Assembly (NCBI RefSeq): GCF_004011885.1
Contig: NZ_SBEF01000019.1
Span: forward strand, 1-63,446
Length of the DNA stretch: 63,446 bases
Direction: 5' to 3'
Source of the DNA: Serratia microhaemolytica
GTDB lineage: Bacteria > Pseudomonadota > Gammaproteobacteria > Enterobacterales > Enterobacteriaceae
Shown in pieces: positions 34,805 through 44,639 of the stretch. Position numbers and translations under genes: made by a program. Within the stretch, counting starts at the first letter, position 1; every line of letters begins with the position of its first letter. The notes beneath the pieces are model-generated. The model worked only from the letters and a program-made list of their open reading frames with translations, was not told the DNA's origin and searched no databases.

Positions 34805-35791
34805 CTAGTCAGCGGCGAGATTGTCCAGCACCTCACGGATTCGGGCCTTATAGCTCTCCAGCTTTTGCGGTGTCATCATCCGTCGCTGATCATCGAGCAC
34901 CACACCACCGACATCATCAGCAATACGCTGTGCTGATTGCAGCATCAATTTAAAATTCTGATTGGCGTCGCCATAACATGGCACCACCATAAACAACGAG
35001 ATACCCGGCGTGGTGAAATCGGCCATCATCTCAGGTTGAAAGGAGCCGGGTTTTACCATGTTCGCCAGGCTGAACAGCACAGAACCACTACCGGCCGGGC
35101 TGACATGGCGATGGAAAATACTCATCTCACCAAACTGAAATCCTGCCTGCAAGATGCTCTGCAACAGAGGTTCACCACCAATCATTCCGCCTGGATGAGC
35201 CGCCACATGCAAGATCAAAACGGTCTCTTTTATTTTTTCTGCCGCTACTGGCTGTGTGCTGGCCTGATCGATTTGAGCGACGTTATCTGACTGTTGATCA
35301 TAGCATTCGAGCGAAGCCGCATCACCCAACAGGGGTTCGCGCGGTTCCGATTCAGTCACTTCATTACCGAGTACAGCGAGTTGTGGCTCCTGGCTACCAG
35401 AGACAGTATCCGATTGAACATCACTTTGCTGCTGAATGGCTACCGTTTGCAATACCGGCTGTGGGGCGCTGGGTTGCTCTGCAACGGACTCACTGCTTAC
35501 CGATTGTGAATGAACCACAGCGGCAGGTTTTGCTGTGCTTGCTACAGGTTGGCGAATTACGCCCAATGAAGGCTCAGCATGTGAGCGAGCGGAAGAGATA
35601 CGCACCTCTCCAACACCTTCGGCTGAGTCACTGGCTAACGTTGACTTCTGCTCTTTTTTTGAACGCTTGAGTGGGCGATCACGAAACAGTGATGAACGCT
35701 CCTTACGGCTAGTCCATAAACCGTGTAATAACAGTGCAGTTATCACGATCACACCAACAACAATCAATATAAGACGCAAATCTTGCATCAT
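34805..35791 (-). CDS. zipA: Cell division protein ZipA
   Basis: Bitopic inner-membrane protein that tethers FtsZ to the membrane. [20 protein letters not shown] is the N-terminal anchor, followed by a short basic stretch, [16 protein letters not shown], as in E. coli. A long Gln/Ser/Pro-rich linker runs from about residue 50 to 185. The C-terminal FtsZ-binding domain (about 190-328) has [23 protein letters not shown] and [15 protein letters not shown]. Length is 328 aa. The linker sequence is not conserved, as usual for this family. Confidence 0.95.
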   Translation of the reverse strand: MMQDLRLILIVVGVIVITALLLHGLWTSRKERSSLFRDRPLKRSKKEQKSTLASDSAEGVGEVRISSARSHAEPSLGVIRQPVASTAKPAAVVHSQSVSSESVAEQPSAPQPVLQTVAIQQQSDVQSDTVSGSQEPQLAVLGNEVTESEPREPLLGDAASLECYDQQSDNVAQIDQASTQPVAAEKIKETVLILHVAAHPGGMIGGEPLLQSILQAGFQFGEMSIFHRHVSPAGSGSVLFSLANMVKPGSFQPEMMADFTTPGISLFMVVPCYGDANQNFKLMLQSAQRIADDVGGVVLDDQRRMMTPQKLESYKARIREVLDNLAAD

Positions 35792-36123
35792 TGCTATCTC
35801 TAGTTATTCTACACATTGCCACAATGGCAAATTCTAAAGCTTTAGCCGCTAAAGTGACCGTGAACAGACATCAGCAACGGCTCCGGATATCTAACTCTAT
35901 TGATCCACACCGATAAGTGCAAGCACATGCTAAAGTTTATACCAATACCAATTGCTATATTAGTGAGATAGTGAATTAAAGCAAAAATTTTTAGTCGCTA
36001 TTTTTTCTTTTGGTATCCAAATGAAAAAAAGCGTCTTTTTAACCACAATCGGTAGGCGTGTAGCACGAGCGACGCTGGTAAACAGCATTGCCTGCCGTTA
36101 AACAGCCATCAGTGAGGTGAAAT
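35792..36123. other. Divergent promoter region zipA / yfcH
   Basis: 332 nt with no gene seen. In E. coli cysZ lies beside zipA, but it is absent here. AT-rich tracts (35940-36030) probably hold the promoters; I cannot assign the boxes with confidence. Confidence 0.4.
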
Positions 36124-37017
36124 ATGAACATTCTGATCACCGGAGCAACCGGGTTGATCGGCAGCTACTTAGTTCCCCAACTACTGCACTTAGGGCATCA
36201 ACTGACGGTGTTAACCCGTGATGTGAGCCGGGCACGTAGCCAATTTGCGGATCGGGTGAACTATTGCGCAGCGCTTGAACAACTGACGCTGAATGGATTT
36301 GATGCAGTGATTAACTTGGCAGGGGAACCGATAGCGGCAAAGCGCTGGAGCCAACAGCAGAAACAGAAATTGTGCGACAGCCGTTGGCAGATCACGGAAC
36401 GTTTGAGTCAGATGATTATCGCCAGTGACAGCCCACCGTCGGTATTTATTTCAGCCTCGGCGATAGGTTACTACGGTGATCAAAATCAGCGCATAGTGAC
36501 AGAAGAGAGTGTGGCGAAACAGGAGTTTACTCATCAACTCTGCCAACGCTGGGAGGAGTTGGCTCGCCAGGCACAGAGTAGCCAGACACGAGTTTGCCTG
36601 CTGCGAACTGGCATTGTATTAGCCACCACAGGGGGCGCGCTGGCGAAAATGTTGCCACTTTTTCGTTTGGGCTTAGGTGGGCGGATCGGTAATGGTCGCC
36701 AATATTTACCGTGGATCCATTGGCAGGACATGGTGAATGGCATTATTTACTTGCTGACGCAGCCTGAATTGAGTGGTGCGTTTAATATGGTGGCGCCTAC
36801 GCCGGTTCAAAACCGGCACTTTAGCCGCATTCTTGCCCTGGTGTTACACCGGCCACTACTGTTACCGGTGCCTGCTTTCGCGATCCGTTTGCTGATGGGG
36901 GAAGCAGCACTGTTGTTATTGACGGGGCAACGTGCGCTACCTAATCGGCTCAAAAAGTCTGGATTCAATTTCCGTTTTACCAACTTAACTGACGCGCTGG
37001 AACAGCTATTGAAATAG
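36124..37017 (+). CDS. yfcH: TIGR01777-type NAD-dependent epimerase YfcH
   Basis: Extended short-chain dehydrogenase of unknown substrate. [20 protein letters not shown] is the Rossmann glycine motif; [14 protein letters not shown] and [10 protein letters not shown] provide the family signature and the Ser/Tyr catalytic region; the C terminus ends with the DUF1731-type [14 protein letters not shown]. The 297-aa length matches E. coli YfcH, and the position next to ubiX-purF also matches. It is convergent with the following glycosyltransferase. Confidence 0.92.
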   Translation: MNILITGATGLIGSYLVPQLLHLGHQLTVLTRDVSRARSQFADRVNYCAALEQLTLNGFDAVINLAGEPIAAKRWSQQQKQKLCDSRWQITERLSQMIIASDSPPSVFISASAIGYYGDQNQRIVTEESVAKQEFTHQLCQRWEELARQAQSSQTRVCLLRTGIVLATTGGALAKMLPLFRLGLGGRIGNGRQYLPWIHWQDMVNGIIYLLTQPELSGAFNMVAPTPVQNRHFSRILALVLHRPLLLPVPAFAIRLLMGEAALLLLTGQRALPNRLKKSGFNFRFTNLTDALEQLLK

Positions 37018-37050
37018 CGGGTATTTCAGCCGCAGCACTTCCTCGCTGTC

Positions 37051-38055
37051 CTAGCGGTCGGTGAGGGGGAACTCGTCGCGAACACGCCAGCGCCGTAAAC
37101 GGTAGACCCATAACAGCACTTGCCAAAGCTGACGAAGGCCTCGGCAATTGATGATCATCGCACGGTAAGTGCCGCGCTGGAAAAATTCGGCGGTGATCTG
37201 TTGTTGTGCTTGCAACTCGGGTTCGCGTCTGATGGCATGACAAATTCCCAATGCCTCACGGGTGATCTGCCAAGGGAAAGCAGAACGAATGGCGATTTTT
37301 TTGCTATAGCGCTTATTTAACGCAGCCAGCATGTCAACAATTTTCATATAGTGGCGCTGATACTCCACATTAGCTTGGCCGACACGGGGCCGATTACTGA
37401 TTGAGCGATCATGGATGTATTGACGATACAGCGGTTGGCTGAGGTATTTGACTCGCTGTGCGTTGAACATCACTTCCGTTGTCCAAGGAATATCCTGGTG
37501 ATGCAAACCTGGCTCAAAATAGCACTGATGCTGACGAATAAACTCCAAGCGATAAACCGCGAGCCACACGACATGAATAAATCTTTTAGTCTGTAATGCA
37601 CGTTGCAAAAACTGCGTTCCTGAAATGACTTCACTGTCCTGCAACCGCTGCTGAGGAATAATCAATGACCGCTTGCCACTGTTGGCAAAATAGCGCTCAC
37701 CATTGCACTGCATGACATCCAACTGATACTGCTCAGCTTGTGCGAGTAGTGTGGAGTAGAGTTTAGGTGACAACAGATCATCAGCATCGGGAAAGGCAAT
37801 ATATTTTCCTGTTGCGATGGCCAAACCGGCATTACGTGCGCAGGAGACACCTTGATTAGTTTGATCAATTACCTGGATATGGGGGTATTTTTCAGCGTAT
37901 TGATGTGCAACCTCTGCTGAGCCATCGGTTGAGCCATCATTGACCAGTATCACTTCTAACTGCTGCTGTTCTTGTGCTAATAGCGATTGCAGAAACGGTA
38001 CAAACAGCTCGCCAGGATTGTGTACAGGCACCACAACGCTCAACATCGTTGACAT
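37051..38055 (-). CDS. waaH: LPS core glycosyltransferase family 2, WaaH/YibD-like
   Basis: A 334-aa GT2 protein. The N terminus LSVVVPVHNPGELFVPFLQS, VNDGSTDGS and the DxD-like FPDADD are typical. Blocks such as QCNGERYF, HVVWLAVYR, GLHHQDIPWTTEVMFNA and YQRHYMKIVDML closely resemble E. coli YibD/WaaH as I remember it, which adds glucuronic acid to heptose III of the LPS inner core under phosphate limitation. No clear Pho box is visible upstream (38056-38200), so the regulation may differ. The specificity is inferred from similarity only. Confidence 0.78.
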   Translation of the reverse strand: MSTMLSVVVPVHNPGELFVPFLQSLLAQEQQQLEVILVNDGSTDGSAEVAHQYAEKYPHIQVIDQTNQGVSCARNAGLAIATGKYIAFPDADDLLSPKLYSTLLAQAEQYQLDVMQCNGERYFANSGKRSLIIPQQRLQDSEVISGTQFLQRALQTKRFIHVVWLAVYRLEFIRQHQCYFEPGLHHQDIPWTTEVMFNAQRVKYLSQPLYRQYIHDRSISNRPRVGQANVEYQRHYMKIVDMLAALNKRYSKKIAIRSAFPWQITREALGICHAIRREPELQAQQQITAEFFQRGTYRAMIINCRGLRQLWQVLLWVYRLRRWRVRDEFPLTDR

Positions 38056-38496
38056 AATCGACTCTCTTAATATAAAAAACTGGAAATTTACACTGGTTTT
38101 TTATCTTTAAAAAACAAATTTAACTATTTAATAGTTTTTTTATCCATTGCTAAGCAAGTAGCCCCGGTGCTGATAAATTATGTCAGGCAGAGCAAACAGG
38201 ATATCAATCAGCACAGCAATCGCGTGCAGAAAGCGGACTATGTAAAGGATAGTCATCATTGAGTGATTATTGGCTTTATCTTGACTGCCAAGGTTGATAA
38301 TGCTGCGTGGTTTGAGGCAACGGCGACAACAGTTAGTCAGTATCACTTTGATTTAATGAGGGTAGTGAAAGCTACCCGTTGGGAGACTGGAACAATAAGC
38401 GGGTAGGCGGCACGGCTTTTCGCTGCGCGTCATCAGAACAGCAATTTGCTGCTGTTCATATTTGTTCACGAGCGATAAGTTATTAAGCCAGACGAC
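38056..38496. other. Intergenic region between waaH-like gene and ubiX
   Basis: 441 nt, AT-rich near waaH. A CTACCCG / CGGGTAG pair (about 38368-38406) with a long loop could end the ubiX transcript. A 68-codon minus-strand frame (38140-38346) has no recognisable features and is not called. Confidence 0.4.
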
Positions 38497-39075
38497 TCAA
38501 CGAAGATGACTTGGCCAGCGCTGGAACAGATCTTCTGGCAGTTCGAGGCCAAGCTGATCAACCACACGATTCACCGTCTGATCGATAATGTCTTCCAGCC
38601 GCTTCGGTTGATGATAGAAAGCCGGGAGCGGAGGCATAATAATCGCACCCAACTCAGCTGCCTGCACCATCAAACGTAAATGGCCGAGATGCAGGGGTGT
38701 CTCGCGCACACAAAGCACCAGAGGGCGACGCTCCTTCAGCGTCACGTCGGCAGCACGGATCAGCAAGCCGTCATCATAGCCATTGGCAATACCAGAAAGC
38801 GTTTTGATTGAACAGGGTAAAATCACCATACCGCATGTTTTGAAGGAGCCGGAAGAGATAGCGGCAGCAATATCACGCACATCATGCACCACATCAGCCA
38901 AACGCTGCACATCACGCACACTGAGTGAGGTTTCCAGTGCCAGGGTTTGCCGGCCTGATTGACTGATCACCAAATGGGTTTCCACTTCGGCGACTGCCTG
39001 TAACACCTGCAACAGGCGCACGCCGTAGATAACCCCACTCGCGCCCGAAATACCGACGATCACTCTTTTGGTCAT
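38497..39075 (-). CDS. ubiX: Flavin prenyltransferase UbiX
   Basis: Makes prenylated FMN, the cofactor of UbiD in ubiquinone synthesis. The 192-aa protein has the FMN-binding GISGASGVIYGVRLLQ, the conserved SSGSFKTCGMVILPCSIKTL segment with catalytic Ser/Glu neighbours, ERRPLVLCVRETPLHL and MPPLPAFYHQPK. It follows purF on the same strand, as in E. coli, with a stem-loop between them. Confidence 0.97.
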   Translation of the reverse strand: MTKRVIVGISGASGVIYGVRLLQVLQAVAEVETHLVISQSGRQTLALETSLSVRDVQRLADVVHDVRDIAAAISSGSFKTCGMVILPCSIKTLSGIANGYDDGLLIRAADVTLKERRPLVLCVRETPLHLGHLRLMVQAAELGAIIMPPLPAFYHQPKRLEDIIDQTVNRVVDQLGLELPEDLFQRWPSHLR

Positions 39076-39091
39076 GATTTACGCTTCCGTT

Positions 39092-39130
39092 AAAAAACGA
39101 AAAGCACCAAAGGGGCAACCTCTGGTACTT
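39092..39130 (-). terminator. Likely terminator between purF and ubiX
   Basis: On the minus strand an imperfect AGTACCAGAGG / CCTTTGGTGCT stem (39102-39130) is followed by TTTTCGTTTTTT. It would separate the purine-regulated cvpA-purF transcript from ubiX. Confidence 0.65.
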
Positions 39131-39184
39131 TCCTGGGTACTTTATCGTGTTAATCTGTGGTTGCAGTGCTCACCGTTTTAACGA

Positions 39185-40702
39185 TCAGCCTTCGTTATGC
39201 AACTCCAAATTTTCGGCCTCTGCCTGACCACGCAACGCCTTGGCGTCATCATTACGCAGTGCTTGCAGATACTCAAGATAGTCGTGATCAACATCCTGAG
39301 TGACATAGATGCCATTAAACACCGAACACTCAAATTGGGCAATATCGGGATTCTCTTCCCGCACTGCGGCGATCAAGTCCTCCAGATCTTGAAACACCAA
39401 ACCATCAGCCCCGATCAACTGCCGGATCTCATCCACCTCACGCCCGTGCGCGATTAGCTCAGTCGCGCTTGGCATATCAATGCCATACACATTAGGGAAG
39501 CGAATTTCAGGCGCGGCAGAGGCAAGATAAACCTGTTTTGCACCGGCATCACGTGCCATCTGTACAATCTGTTCTGAGGTAGTGCCACGTACAATCGAGT
39601 CATCAACCAGCAGCACATTTTTGCCATGAAACTCTGCACGATTGGCGTTCAGCTTGCGCCGCACCGACTGACGTCGAGCCTGTTGCCCTGGCATAATAAA
39701 AGTACGACCGACATAACGATTTTTCACAAACCCTTGGCGATAGGGCTTATTCAGGATACGTGCAATTTCCAGCGCGATATCACAGGACGTTTCTGGAATA
39801 GGGATCACTACATCGATGTCGAGATCTTCCCACTCACGTGCAATCTTCTCACCCAGTTTCTGGCCCATGCGCACGCGCGCGCTATAGACTGAGATCTTAT
39901 CGATAAAAGAGTCCGGACGGGCGAAGTAGACATACTCAAACAGACAAGGATTGCTCTTGGGGTCGCTGGCACATTGCTGAGTAAACAACTGCCCAGAGGT
40001 GGTGATGTAGATTGCTTCACCGGGAGCGACATCACGTAAAAACTCAAAACCGAGCGTATCTAACGCGACACTCTCTGAAGCGACCATATATTCACAACGG
40101 CCATCATCCAGCAGCCGTTTACCCATCACCAGCGGACGGATGCCATTCGGATCACGAAATGCCACCAAACCGTGCCCGATGATCATGGCAACACAGGCAT
40201 AAGCGCCCCGCAACTGTTGATGCATCGCGCGAATCGCGGCAAAAACGTTCTCGGCTTCCAGCGGATAGTGTTGAAAACGGTCCAGTTCTGCCGCCAGCAC
40301 ATTCAACAGGATTTCAGAATCGGAAGTGGTATTGATATGACGACGTGCGCGTTGGAATAGCTGTTGCCGCAACTCATGAGCATTGGTCAAATTGCCATTA
40401 TGTGCCAGTGAGATACCAAACGGTGAGTTAACATAGAATGGTTGAGCTTCAGAGGCACTGGAGCTACCGGCTGTCGGGTAGCGTACATGACCGATGCCCA
40501 TATTGCCCTGTAGGCGCTGCATGTGACGGGCTTCAAAAACCTCTTTTACCAAACCATTGGCTTTACGCAAACGAAACCCGTTATGGGGATCGATGGTGAC
40601 AATACCTGCGGCGTCCTGCCCACGGTGTTGAAGCACCGTTAATGCATCATAAATCGACTGGTTTACCGGCATAAAACCGGCGATACCGACAATACCGCAC
40701 AT
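39185..40702 (-). CDS. purF: Amidophosphoribosyltransferase
   Basis: First committed enzyme of purine synthesis, making phosphoribosylamine from PRPP and glutamine. The start is set at ATG 40700-40702, since the catalytic Cys must follow Met at once (MCGIVGIAG); upstream in-frame codons belong to the cvpA end. The 505-aa length is normal. The glutaminase N domain has HRGQDAAGI and GHVRYPTAG; the PRPP loop [19 protein letters not shown] is in the phosphoribosyltransferase domain. It lies 23 nt after cvpA. Confidence 0.98.
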   Translation of the reverse strand: MCGIVGIAGFMPVNQSIYDALTVLQHRGQDAAGIVTIDPHNGFRLRKANGLVKEVFEARHMQRLQGNMGIGHVRYPTAGSSSASEAQPFYVNSPFGISLAHNGNLTNAHELRQQLFQRARRHINTTSDSEILLNVLAAELDRFQHYPLEAENVFAAIRAMHQQLRGAYACVAMIIGHGLVAFRDPNGIRPLVMGKRLLDDGRCEYMVASESVALDTLGFEFLRDVAPGEAIYITTSGQLFTQQCASDPKSNPCLFEYVYFARPDSFIDKISVYSARVRMGQKLGEKIAREWEDLDIDVVIPIPETSCDIALEIARILNKPYRQGFVKNRYVGRTFIMPGQQARRQSVRRKLNANRAEFHGKNVLLVDDSIVRGTTSEQIVQMARDAGAKQVYLASAAPEIRFPNVYGIDMPSATELIAHGREVDEIRQLIGADGLVFQDLEDLIAAVREENPDIAQFECSVFNGIYVTQDVDHDYLEYLQALRNDDAKALRGQAEAENLELHNEG

Positions 40703-40725
40703 GTTCTGTTTCCTCTCAACAGCAA

Positions 40726-41226
40726 CTAACGCCCAGGTAGCTGGGCTGGCAAGAAGCTTGACGCATTTTGCAAGTGTTCGAAAAACCACTTGATAATATA
40801 GCTAAAATGGGGAATGAGGCGCGAATTCTGCCAATCTGAACTTTGTGACAGCGTAGTAAAACTATCGAGGAAGAACAGGATCGCCGCGACGATCAACACC
40901 CCGCGTAGAGCACCGAAACAGACACCCAACACGCGATCAGTACCTGATAATCCAGTTTTTTCTACCAGTGTCGCAATAACAAAATTGACTAATGCACCCA
41001 CAATCAGCGTAGCGATAAACAAAATGCTGATTGCGATGCCATTACGCAGCAACTCATCCTGAAAATGGGTGAAGTAGGCGGCAAGATCGAGATAAAAGTG
41101 GCTGGCAACAAAGAAAGCAGCCCCCCAGGTGACCAGTGACAGTGCTTCTCGCACAAAACCACGGATCAGGCTTACCAACGCCGAAAATCCAATCAATGCG
41201 ATGATGATGTAATCAACCCAAACCAT
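40726..41226 (-). CDS. cvpA: Membrane protein CvpA
   Basis: Inner-membrane protein with four hydrophobic segments, first known as needed for colicin V production and later tied to envelope and bile-salt tolerance. The start at ATG 41224-41226 ([20 protein letters not shown]) is the family start; six upstream codons are also open. The block [25 protein letters not shown] is nearly invariant among enterics. It is first in the cvpA-purF operon behind a PurR operator. Confidence 0.96.
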   Translation of the reverse strand: MVWVDYIIIALIGFSALVSLIRGFVREALSLVTWGAAFFVASHFYLDLAAYFTHFQDELLRNGIAISILFIATLIVGALVNFVIATLVEKTGLSGTDRVLGVCFGALRGVLIVAAILFFLDSFTTLSQSSDWQNSRLIPHFSYIIKWFFEHLQNASSFLPAQLPGR

Positions 41227-41376
41227 GAATATACCTTTAATCACTTGATGTAGCGGGAGTGGTGTTCGTCAATCCAGAACAACAGAAACGATGATCCACC
41301 TGCAACGCCAAGTCCGTTCGGTATCTTCCTACTGCAACTCGTCTTGCATCCCATTCGCGGCGAATTCTAACAGAAA

Positions 41377-41392
41377 AAGAAAACGTTTGCGT
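41377..41392 (-). promoter_or_regulatory. PurR operator upstream of cvpA-purF
   Basis: The minus strand reads ACGCAAACGTTTTCTT, which fits the 16-bp PurR consensus and, as I remember it, the E. coli cvpA-purF operator. It is about 150 nt before cvpA. It implies repression of the operon by PurR with hypoxanthine or guanine. Confidence 0.9.
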
Positions 41393-41500
41393 AGTTGATT
41401 TATCGCACTGAGTGGCAAGTTACTTTGGTGATCGCGTGGTGCAAACGACACCGCACCCGCGATTGATAGAGACTATTGCCAGCGCGAAACAAGCAAACCA

Positions 41501-42715
41501 CTAGGGCCAACTGATCACGGCGGTTGCTTGCGCAGTGCCATTACCGTATTGGCGTGATCCATTACTACACAGCACCCAGGTCAGTGGAATCGGATTGGCA
41601 CCAACAGCAATATCACTGAGTTCGATCGGTTGATTATCAAACATAACCTGATTGCTATTGTTATCGTTACAATTGCTTATTCCAACTGCACGTATTGCAC
41701 GGATCTCAGCCAACACATTGTCGGCGGTATCTTTCAACGCTAAGGTATCGGGTGTTCTTCCTTGATCACCGGCAAAGGCAAGATTAACGGTCGCACGATT
41801 AGTACCACTCCCGTTATCATTCACTGAAGCGCACTGAACATTCAGTTGTGAAGGATGCACCGCGATCACCTGCTTATCTGTGTTTTGATTGTTCACAGTA
41901 CCAAAAGCAACGTTACTATCCTGAAACGCCAGTGTGCAGTCGGTTGGCGGACCGATACGGATGGTAGAAGGTGTTAATACTCGGGTATAGCTGGTATTGG
42001 CGCGTATACCAAAATAGATAGATGGAACAGCGACTGAGCCATAGGCAGCCTCTGGGCCAACATATAATGAAATTACACCATTGGCGACGGTTGCCTTCGG
42101 TAATGTTTTTTGCAACCTGGCTCCCGCCCATCGATCTGATGCTGACAAACACCAAGGTGTGGTTGACTTTGAATTATTACTAGAGAAAACGCCATTAGCA
42201 CCAAACACTCCGGTGAGTACCGTGTAGGTGCTACTGGTCAGGCTTGAGTTAACATAGTGATATCCGGTCATGGTACCGGCCTCAATCACAAGCAACACAT
42301 CGTTTGCTAGACGGAATCCAGTGACATCCTGGTTGGAAAGTTTGCTGAATGCGCTGGCTGCCAGGCAGTTATTGATCCCGGTAGTGCTTGGTTGCACATT
42401 ACCGAAATAGGCGGCCCAGGCTTGACTGGGCAGTGTTGGCGTTACCCAAGCGCCGTCGCCAGGAGAGGCGCTGGCAGTGAAAGGCGAGCTCCAGACTTTA
42501 CCCGAACCAGCGGTATAAAGTGTTGCCGGCACGCTAGCTGCGAATGCAGTGTTGCTGGTCAGCAGCAGCAGAGCCAAACGCAGAGACCATTTTTTATAAA
42601 AAGAGATAACCGCTGTATTGGCTAAAAAATCGCTTACTGTGCTGTGACGCAGCTCATCACTAATCGGTGCCTGGGTTGTTGACAGAGGATAGTTATAAGA
42701 TATTTGAGTATTCAT
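41501..42715 (-). CDS. Two-domain fimbrial adhesin-like protein (L1)
   Basis: Last gene of the left fimbrial operon. The start at ATG 42713-42715 follows AGGGCGG; a TTG nine codons earlier is open. About 40 hydrophilic residues precede the hydrophobic signal core LRLALLLLTSNTAFAA, so the signal n-region is unusually long. The N-terminal domain (about 55-270) starts LYTAGSGKVWSSPF and contains paired Cys; the C-terminal pilin domain (about 270-404) has PTDCTLAFQDSNVAFGTVNN and the terminal strand GTAQATAVISWP. This layout suits a tip adhesin: receptor domain plus incomplete-Ig pilin domain. The N-terminal domain family is not recognised. Confidence 0.8.
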   Translation of the reverse strand: MNTQISYNYPLSTTQAPISDELRHSTVSDFLANTAVISFYKKWSLRLALLLLTSNTAFAASVPATLYTAGSGKVWSSPFTASASPGDGAWVTPTLPSQAWAAYFGNVQPSTTGINNCLAASAFSKLSNQDVTGFRLANDVLLVIEAGTMTGYHYVNSSLTSSTYTVLTGVFGANGVFSSNNSKSTTPWCLSASDRWAGARLQKTLPKATVANGVISLYVGPEAAYGSVAVPSIYFGIRANTSYTRVLTPSTIRIGPPTDCTLAFQDSNVAFGTVNNQNTDKQVIAVHPSQLNVQCASVNDNGSGTNRATVNLAFAGDQGRTPDTLALKDTADNVLAEIRAIRAVGISNCNDNNSNQVMFDNQPIELSDIAVGANPIPLTWVLCSNGSRQYGNGTAQATAVISWP

Positions 42716-43424
42716 TATCCGCCCTAGGTTGTAATTAAACAAATTTGCCTGAAACTATTGTTGTTTTTTATTGTTTGTCGAACGTGCCGCCTAGATAACA
42801 GATAGACATTAGCCGACAGCCATGAACCTGTGATCACGGATTTTTGGTTAATAACTTATCCAGTACCTGGCTATCTTCAATTGCCATCTGGTCTTTGGTC
42901 ATGGCTCAAAATTCTGTCTGCCCCAGCCTGAAACCACGTTTATCGGGGTAAACACTAAGCCAGACATATCTTGTTTATTTTTTAGTGTGCATGGGTTGAC
43001 GAAAGATGAAATTTTAACCATAAAATGGCAGGGCTATTTACCTGCCATATCGCTTAGTCACCGTTTCTTAAAATATAATCCAAGCTGAATCCATTCTGCA
43101 ACATTTTAAACTAAAAGTAAAATTTTAATTCCAAAAAATCAATACATAATGTTATATAAATGTTCTTTTTATCGGCTTTTTGACTGATTTACAAGCAGGT
43201 TACACTATCGAGCGGTATTAAACTGGCAATCACGCCAAAACAATCGGTGTGACAAACTGGCGGTGCGGTGCAAAACAGTACACAGCAAGATGAAGAGATT
43301 GGCTGCTAGCCGACAGCATTTTGGCCGATGTTGTGACAGAACAACATGAAATAACAGCGCAACATTAAACAAAGCAAAGAGAGCGGCTAAGGTGTGATAG
43401 CCGCTCTCTGATCATTGAACCCTA
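42716..43424. other. Intergenic region between adhesin-like genes L1 and L2
   Basis: 709 nt, AT-rich, with a terminator at its right end (43366-43409). A minus-strand 20-codon frame ending near 42840 (MTKDQMAIEDSQ...) has no ribosome site or known relatives. The size allows a separate promoter for L1. Confidence 0.45.
43366..43409 (-). terminator. Intrinsic terminator after adhesin-like gene L2
   Basis: AGAGAGCGGCTA (43378-43389) pairs perfectly with TAGCCGCTCTCT (43398-43409); on the minus strand it is followed by CTTTGCTTTGTTT. It lies 15 nt after the L2 stop, so L1 probably has its own promoter. Confidence 0.8.
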
Positions 43425-44639
43425 TCAGGGCCAACTGACCGTTGCCACCGCTTGTGCGGTGCCGGAACCGTACTGACGTAAACCATTACTGCACAGTGTC
43501 CAGGTCAACGGGATTTCGGTGGTACCGACCGCAACGTTGGCAATGTTACTGCTGACATTGTTAAACAGCACTTGACTACTACTGGTAATCGAACAGTTAC
43601 CGCTGGCTAACTGTTTGTCACCACGTATCTCGGCCAGTATTGATCCGTTACTGTCTTTCAGTGCCAACGTGTCAGTGGATCTGCCAGGCTCGCCAGCAAA
43701 AGCGAGCTTGAGGGTGACGCGATTAGTACCGTTACCGCCATCATTGACGACTGGGCACTGGATATTGAGCTTAGAGGATTCGGTTGCCAGCACCTGATTA
43801 TCAGCGGTGACATTATTAACATTACCAAAGTGAATATTTTGGTCTTGAAAACCGACAGTACAGCTGGTGGGCGGAGAGATCCTAATTGACGAAGTATTGA
43901 GGATAGTATCAAAGTCAGTATTCACACGAATACCAAAATAGAGTGCAGGAATGGTGATCGAACGAGAAGGGGCATTTGGCCCAATATACAAGGCCACCCT
44001 ACCACCATTCAGCGTGGCGCGTTTCAGTGTCGGTTCCAACCGAGCACCGGGGTAGCTGGCACTGTACTGATTTCCCACACACCAAGGAGTGGTCGATCTG
44101 GAGTTATTACTGGAGAATAGCCCCGTGCTTGCAAAGGTGGCGGTGGGGCTATAAGTGGTAGGAATATAATCGTCAGCCCATATCTTATGGTTACCGGTTA
44201 TAGTGCCTGCCTCGATCACTAAAAGCACATCTTCAGCCAGCCTCAGCCCAGTTACGTTTTGATTGGAGAGCTTGTTAAATAGGCTACTGGCGACACAGCT
44301 ATTGAAACCGCCGATACTTGGTTTCGTATGGGTAACATAGCCGCCCCAAGGTTGGCTAATGGATGTCGGGTTGACGAAAGCGGCGGAACCCGGTCCGGCT
44401 GAACTATTGAAATTACCACTCCAAACTTTACCCTGACCGGCATTATAAGGCCCTAGAGGTATAGTTAATGCGGCATAGGAGTGAGCGTTAGTGAGAGAAA
44501 GTAGCAAGCTAAAAAGGCATCCATATCTTTTAAGCGGTTTTCTGTTTTTAGTTGACTGGTCACTGCCTGCTGTTGTGATGTATTGAGCGAGTATGCAGAT
44601 TTTCTGCTGTGGGTATCGACGATACAAAAAACTGTTCAT
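43425..44639 (-). CDS. Two-domain fimbrial adhesin-like protein (L2)
   Basis: A 404-aa paralogue of L1. About 38 polar residues precede the signal core YGCLFSLLLSLTNAHSYA. The N-terminal domain opens PYNAGQGKVWSGNFNSS and has NSCVASSLFNKLSNQNVTGL, nearly shared with L1; ALYIGPNAPSRSITIPALYFGIR is a shared strand before the linker. The pilin domain runs from PTSCTVGFQDQNIHFGNVNN to GTAQAVATVSWP. It lies 579 nt downstream of usher II and probably is served by the chaperones and ushers of this locus. Confidence 0.8.
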   Translation of the reverse strand: MNSFLYRRYPQQKICILAQYITTAGSDQSTKNRKPLKRYGCLFSLLLSLTNAHSYAALTIPLGPYNAGQGKVWSGNFNSSAGPGSAAFVNPTSISQPWGGYVTHTKPSIGGFNSCVASSLFNKLSNQNVTGLRLAEDVLLVIEAGTITGNHKIWADDYIPTTYSPTATFASTGLFSSNNSRSTTPWCVGNQYSASYPGARLEPTLKRATLNGGRVALYIGPNAPSRSITIPALYFGIRVNTDFDTILNTSSIRISPPTSCTVGFQDQNIHFGNVNNVTADNQVLATESSKLNIQCPVVNDGGNGTNRVTLKLAFAGEPGRSTDTLALKDSNGSILAEIRGDKQLASGNCSITSSSQVLFNNVSSNIANVAVGTTEIPLTWTLCSNGLRQYGSGTAQAVATVSWP

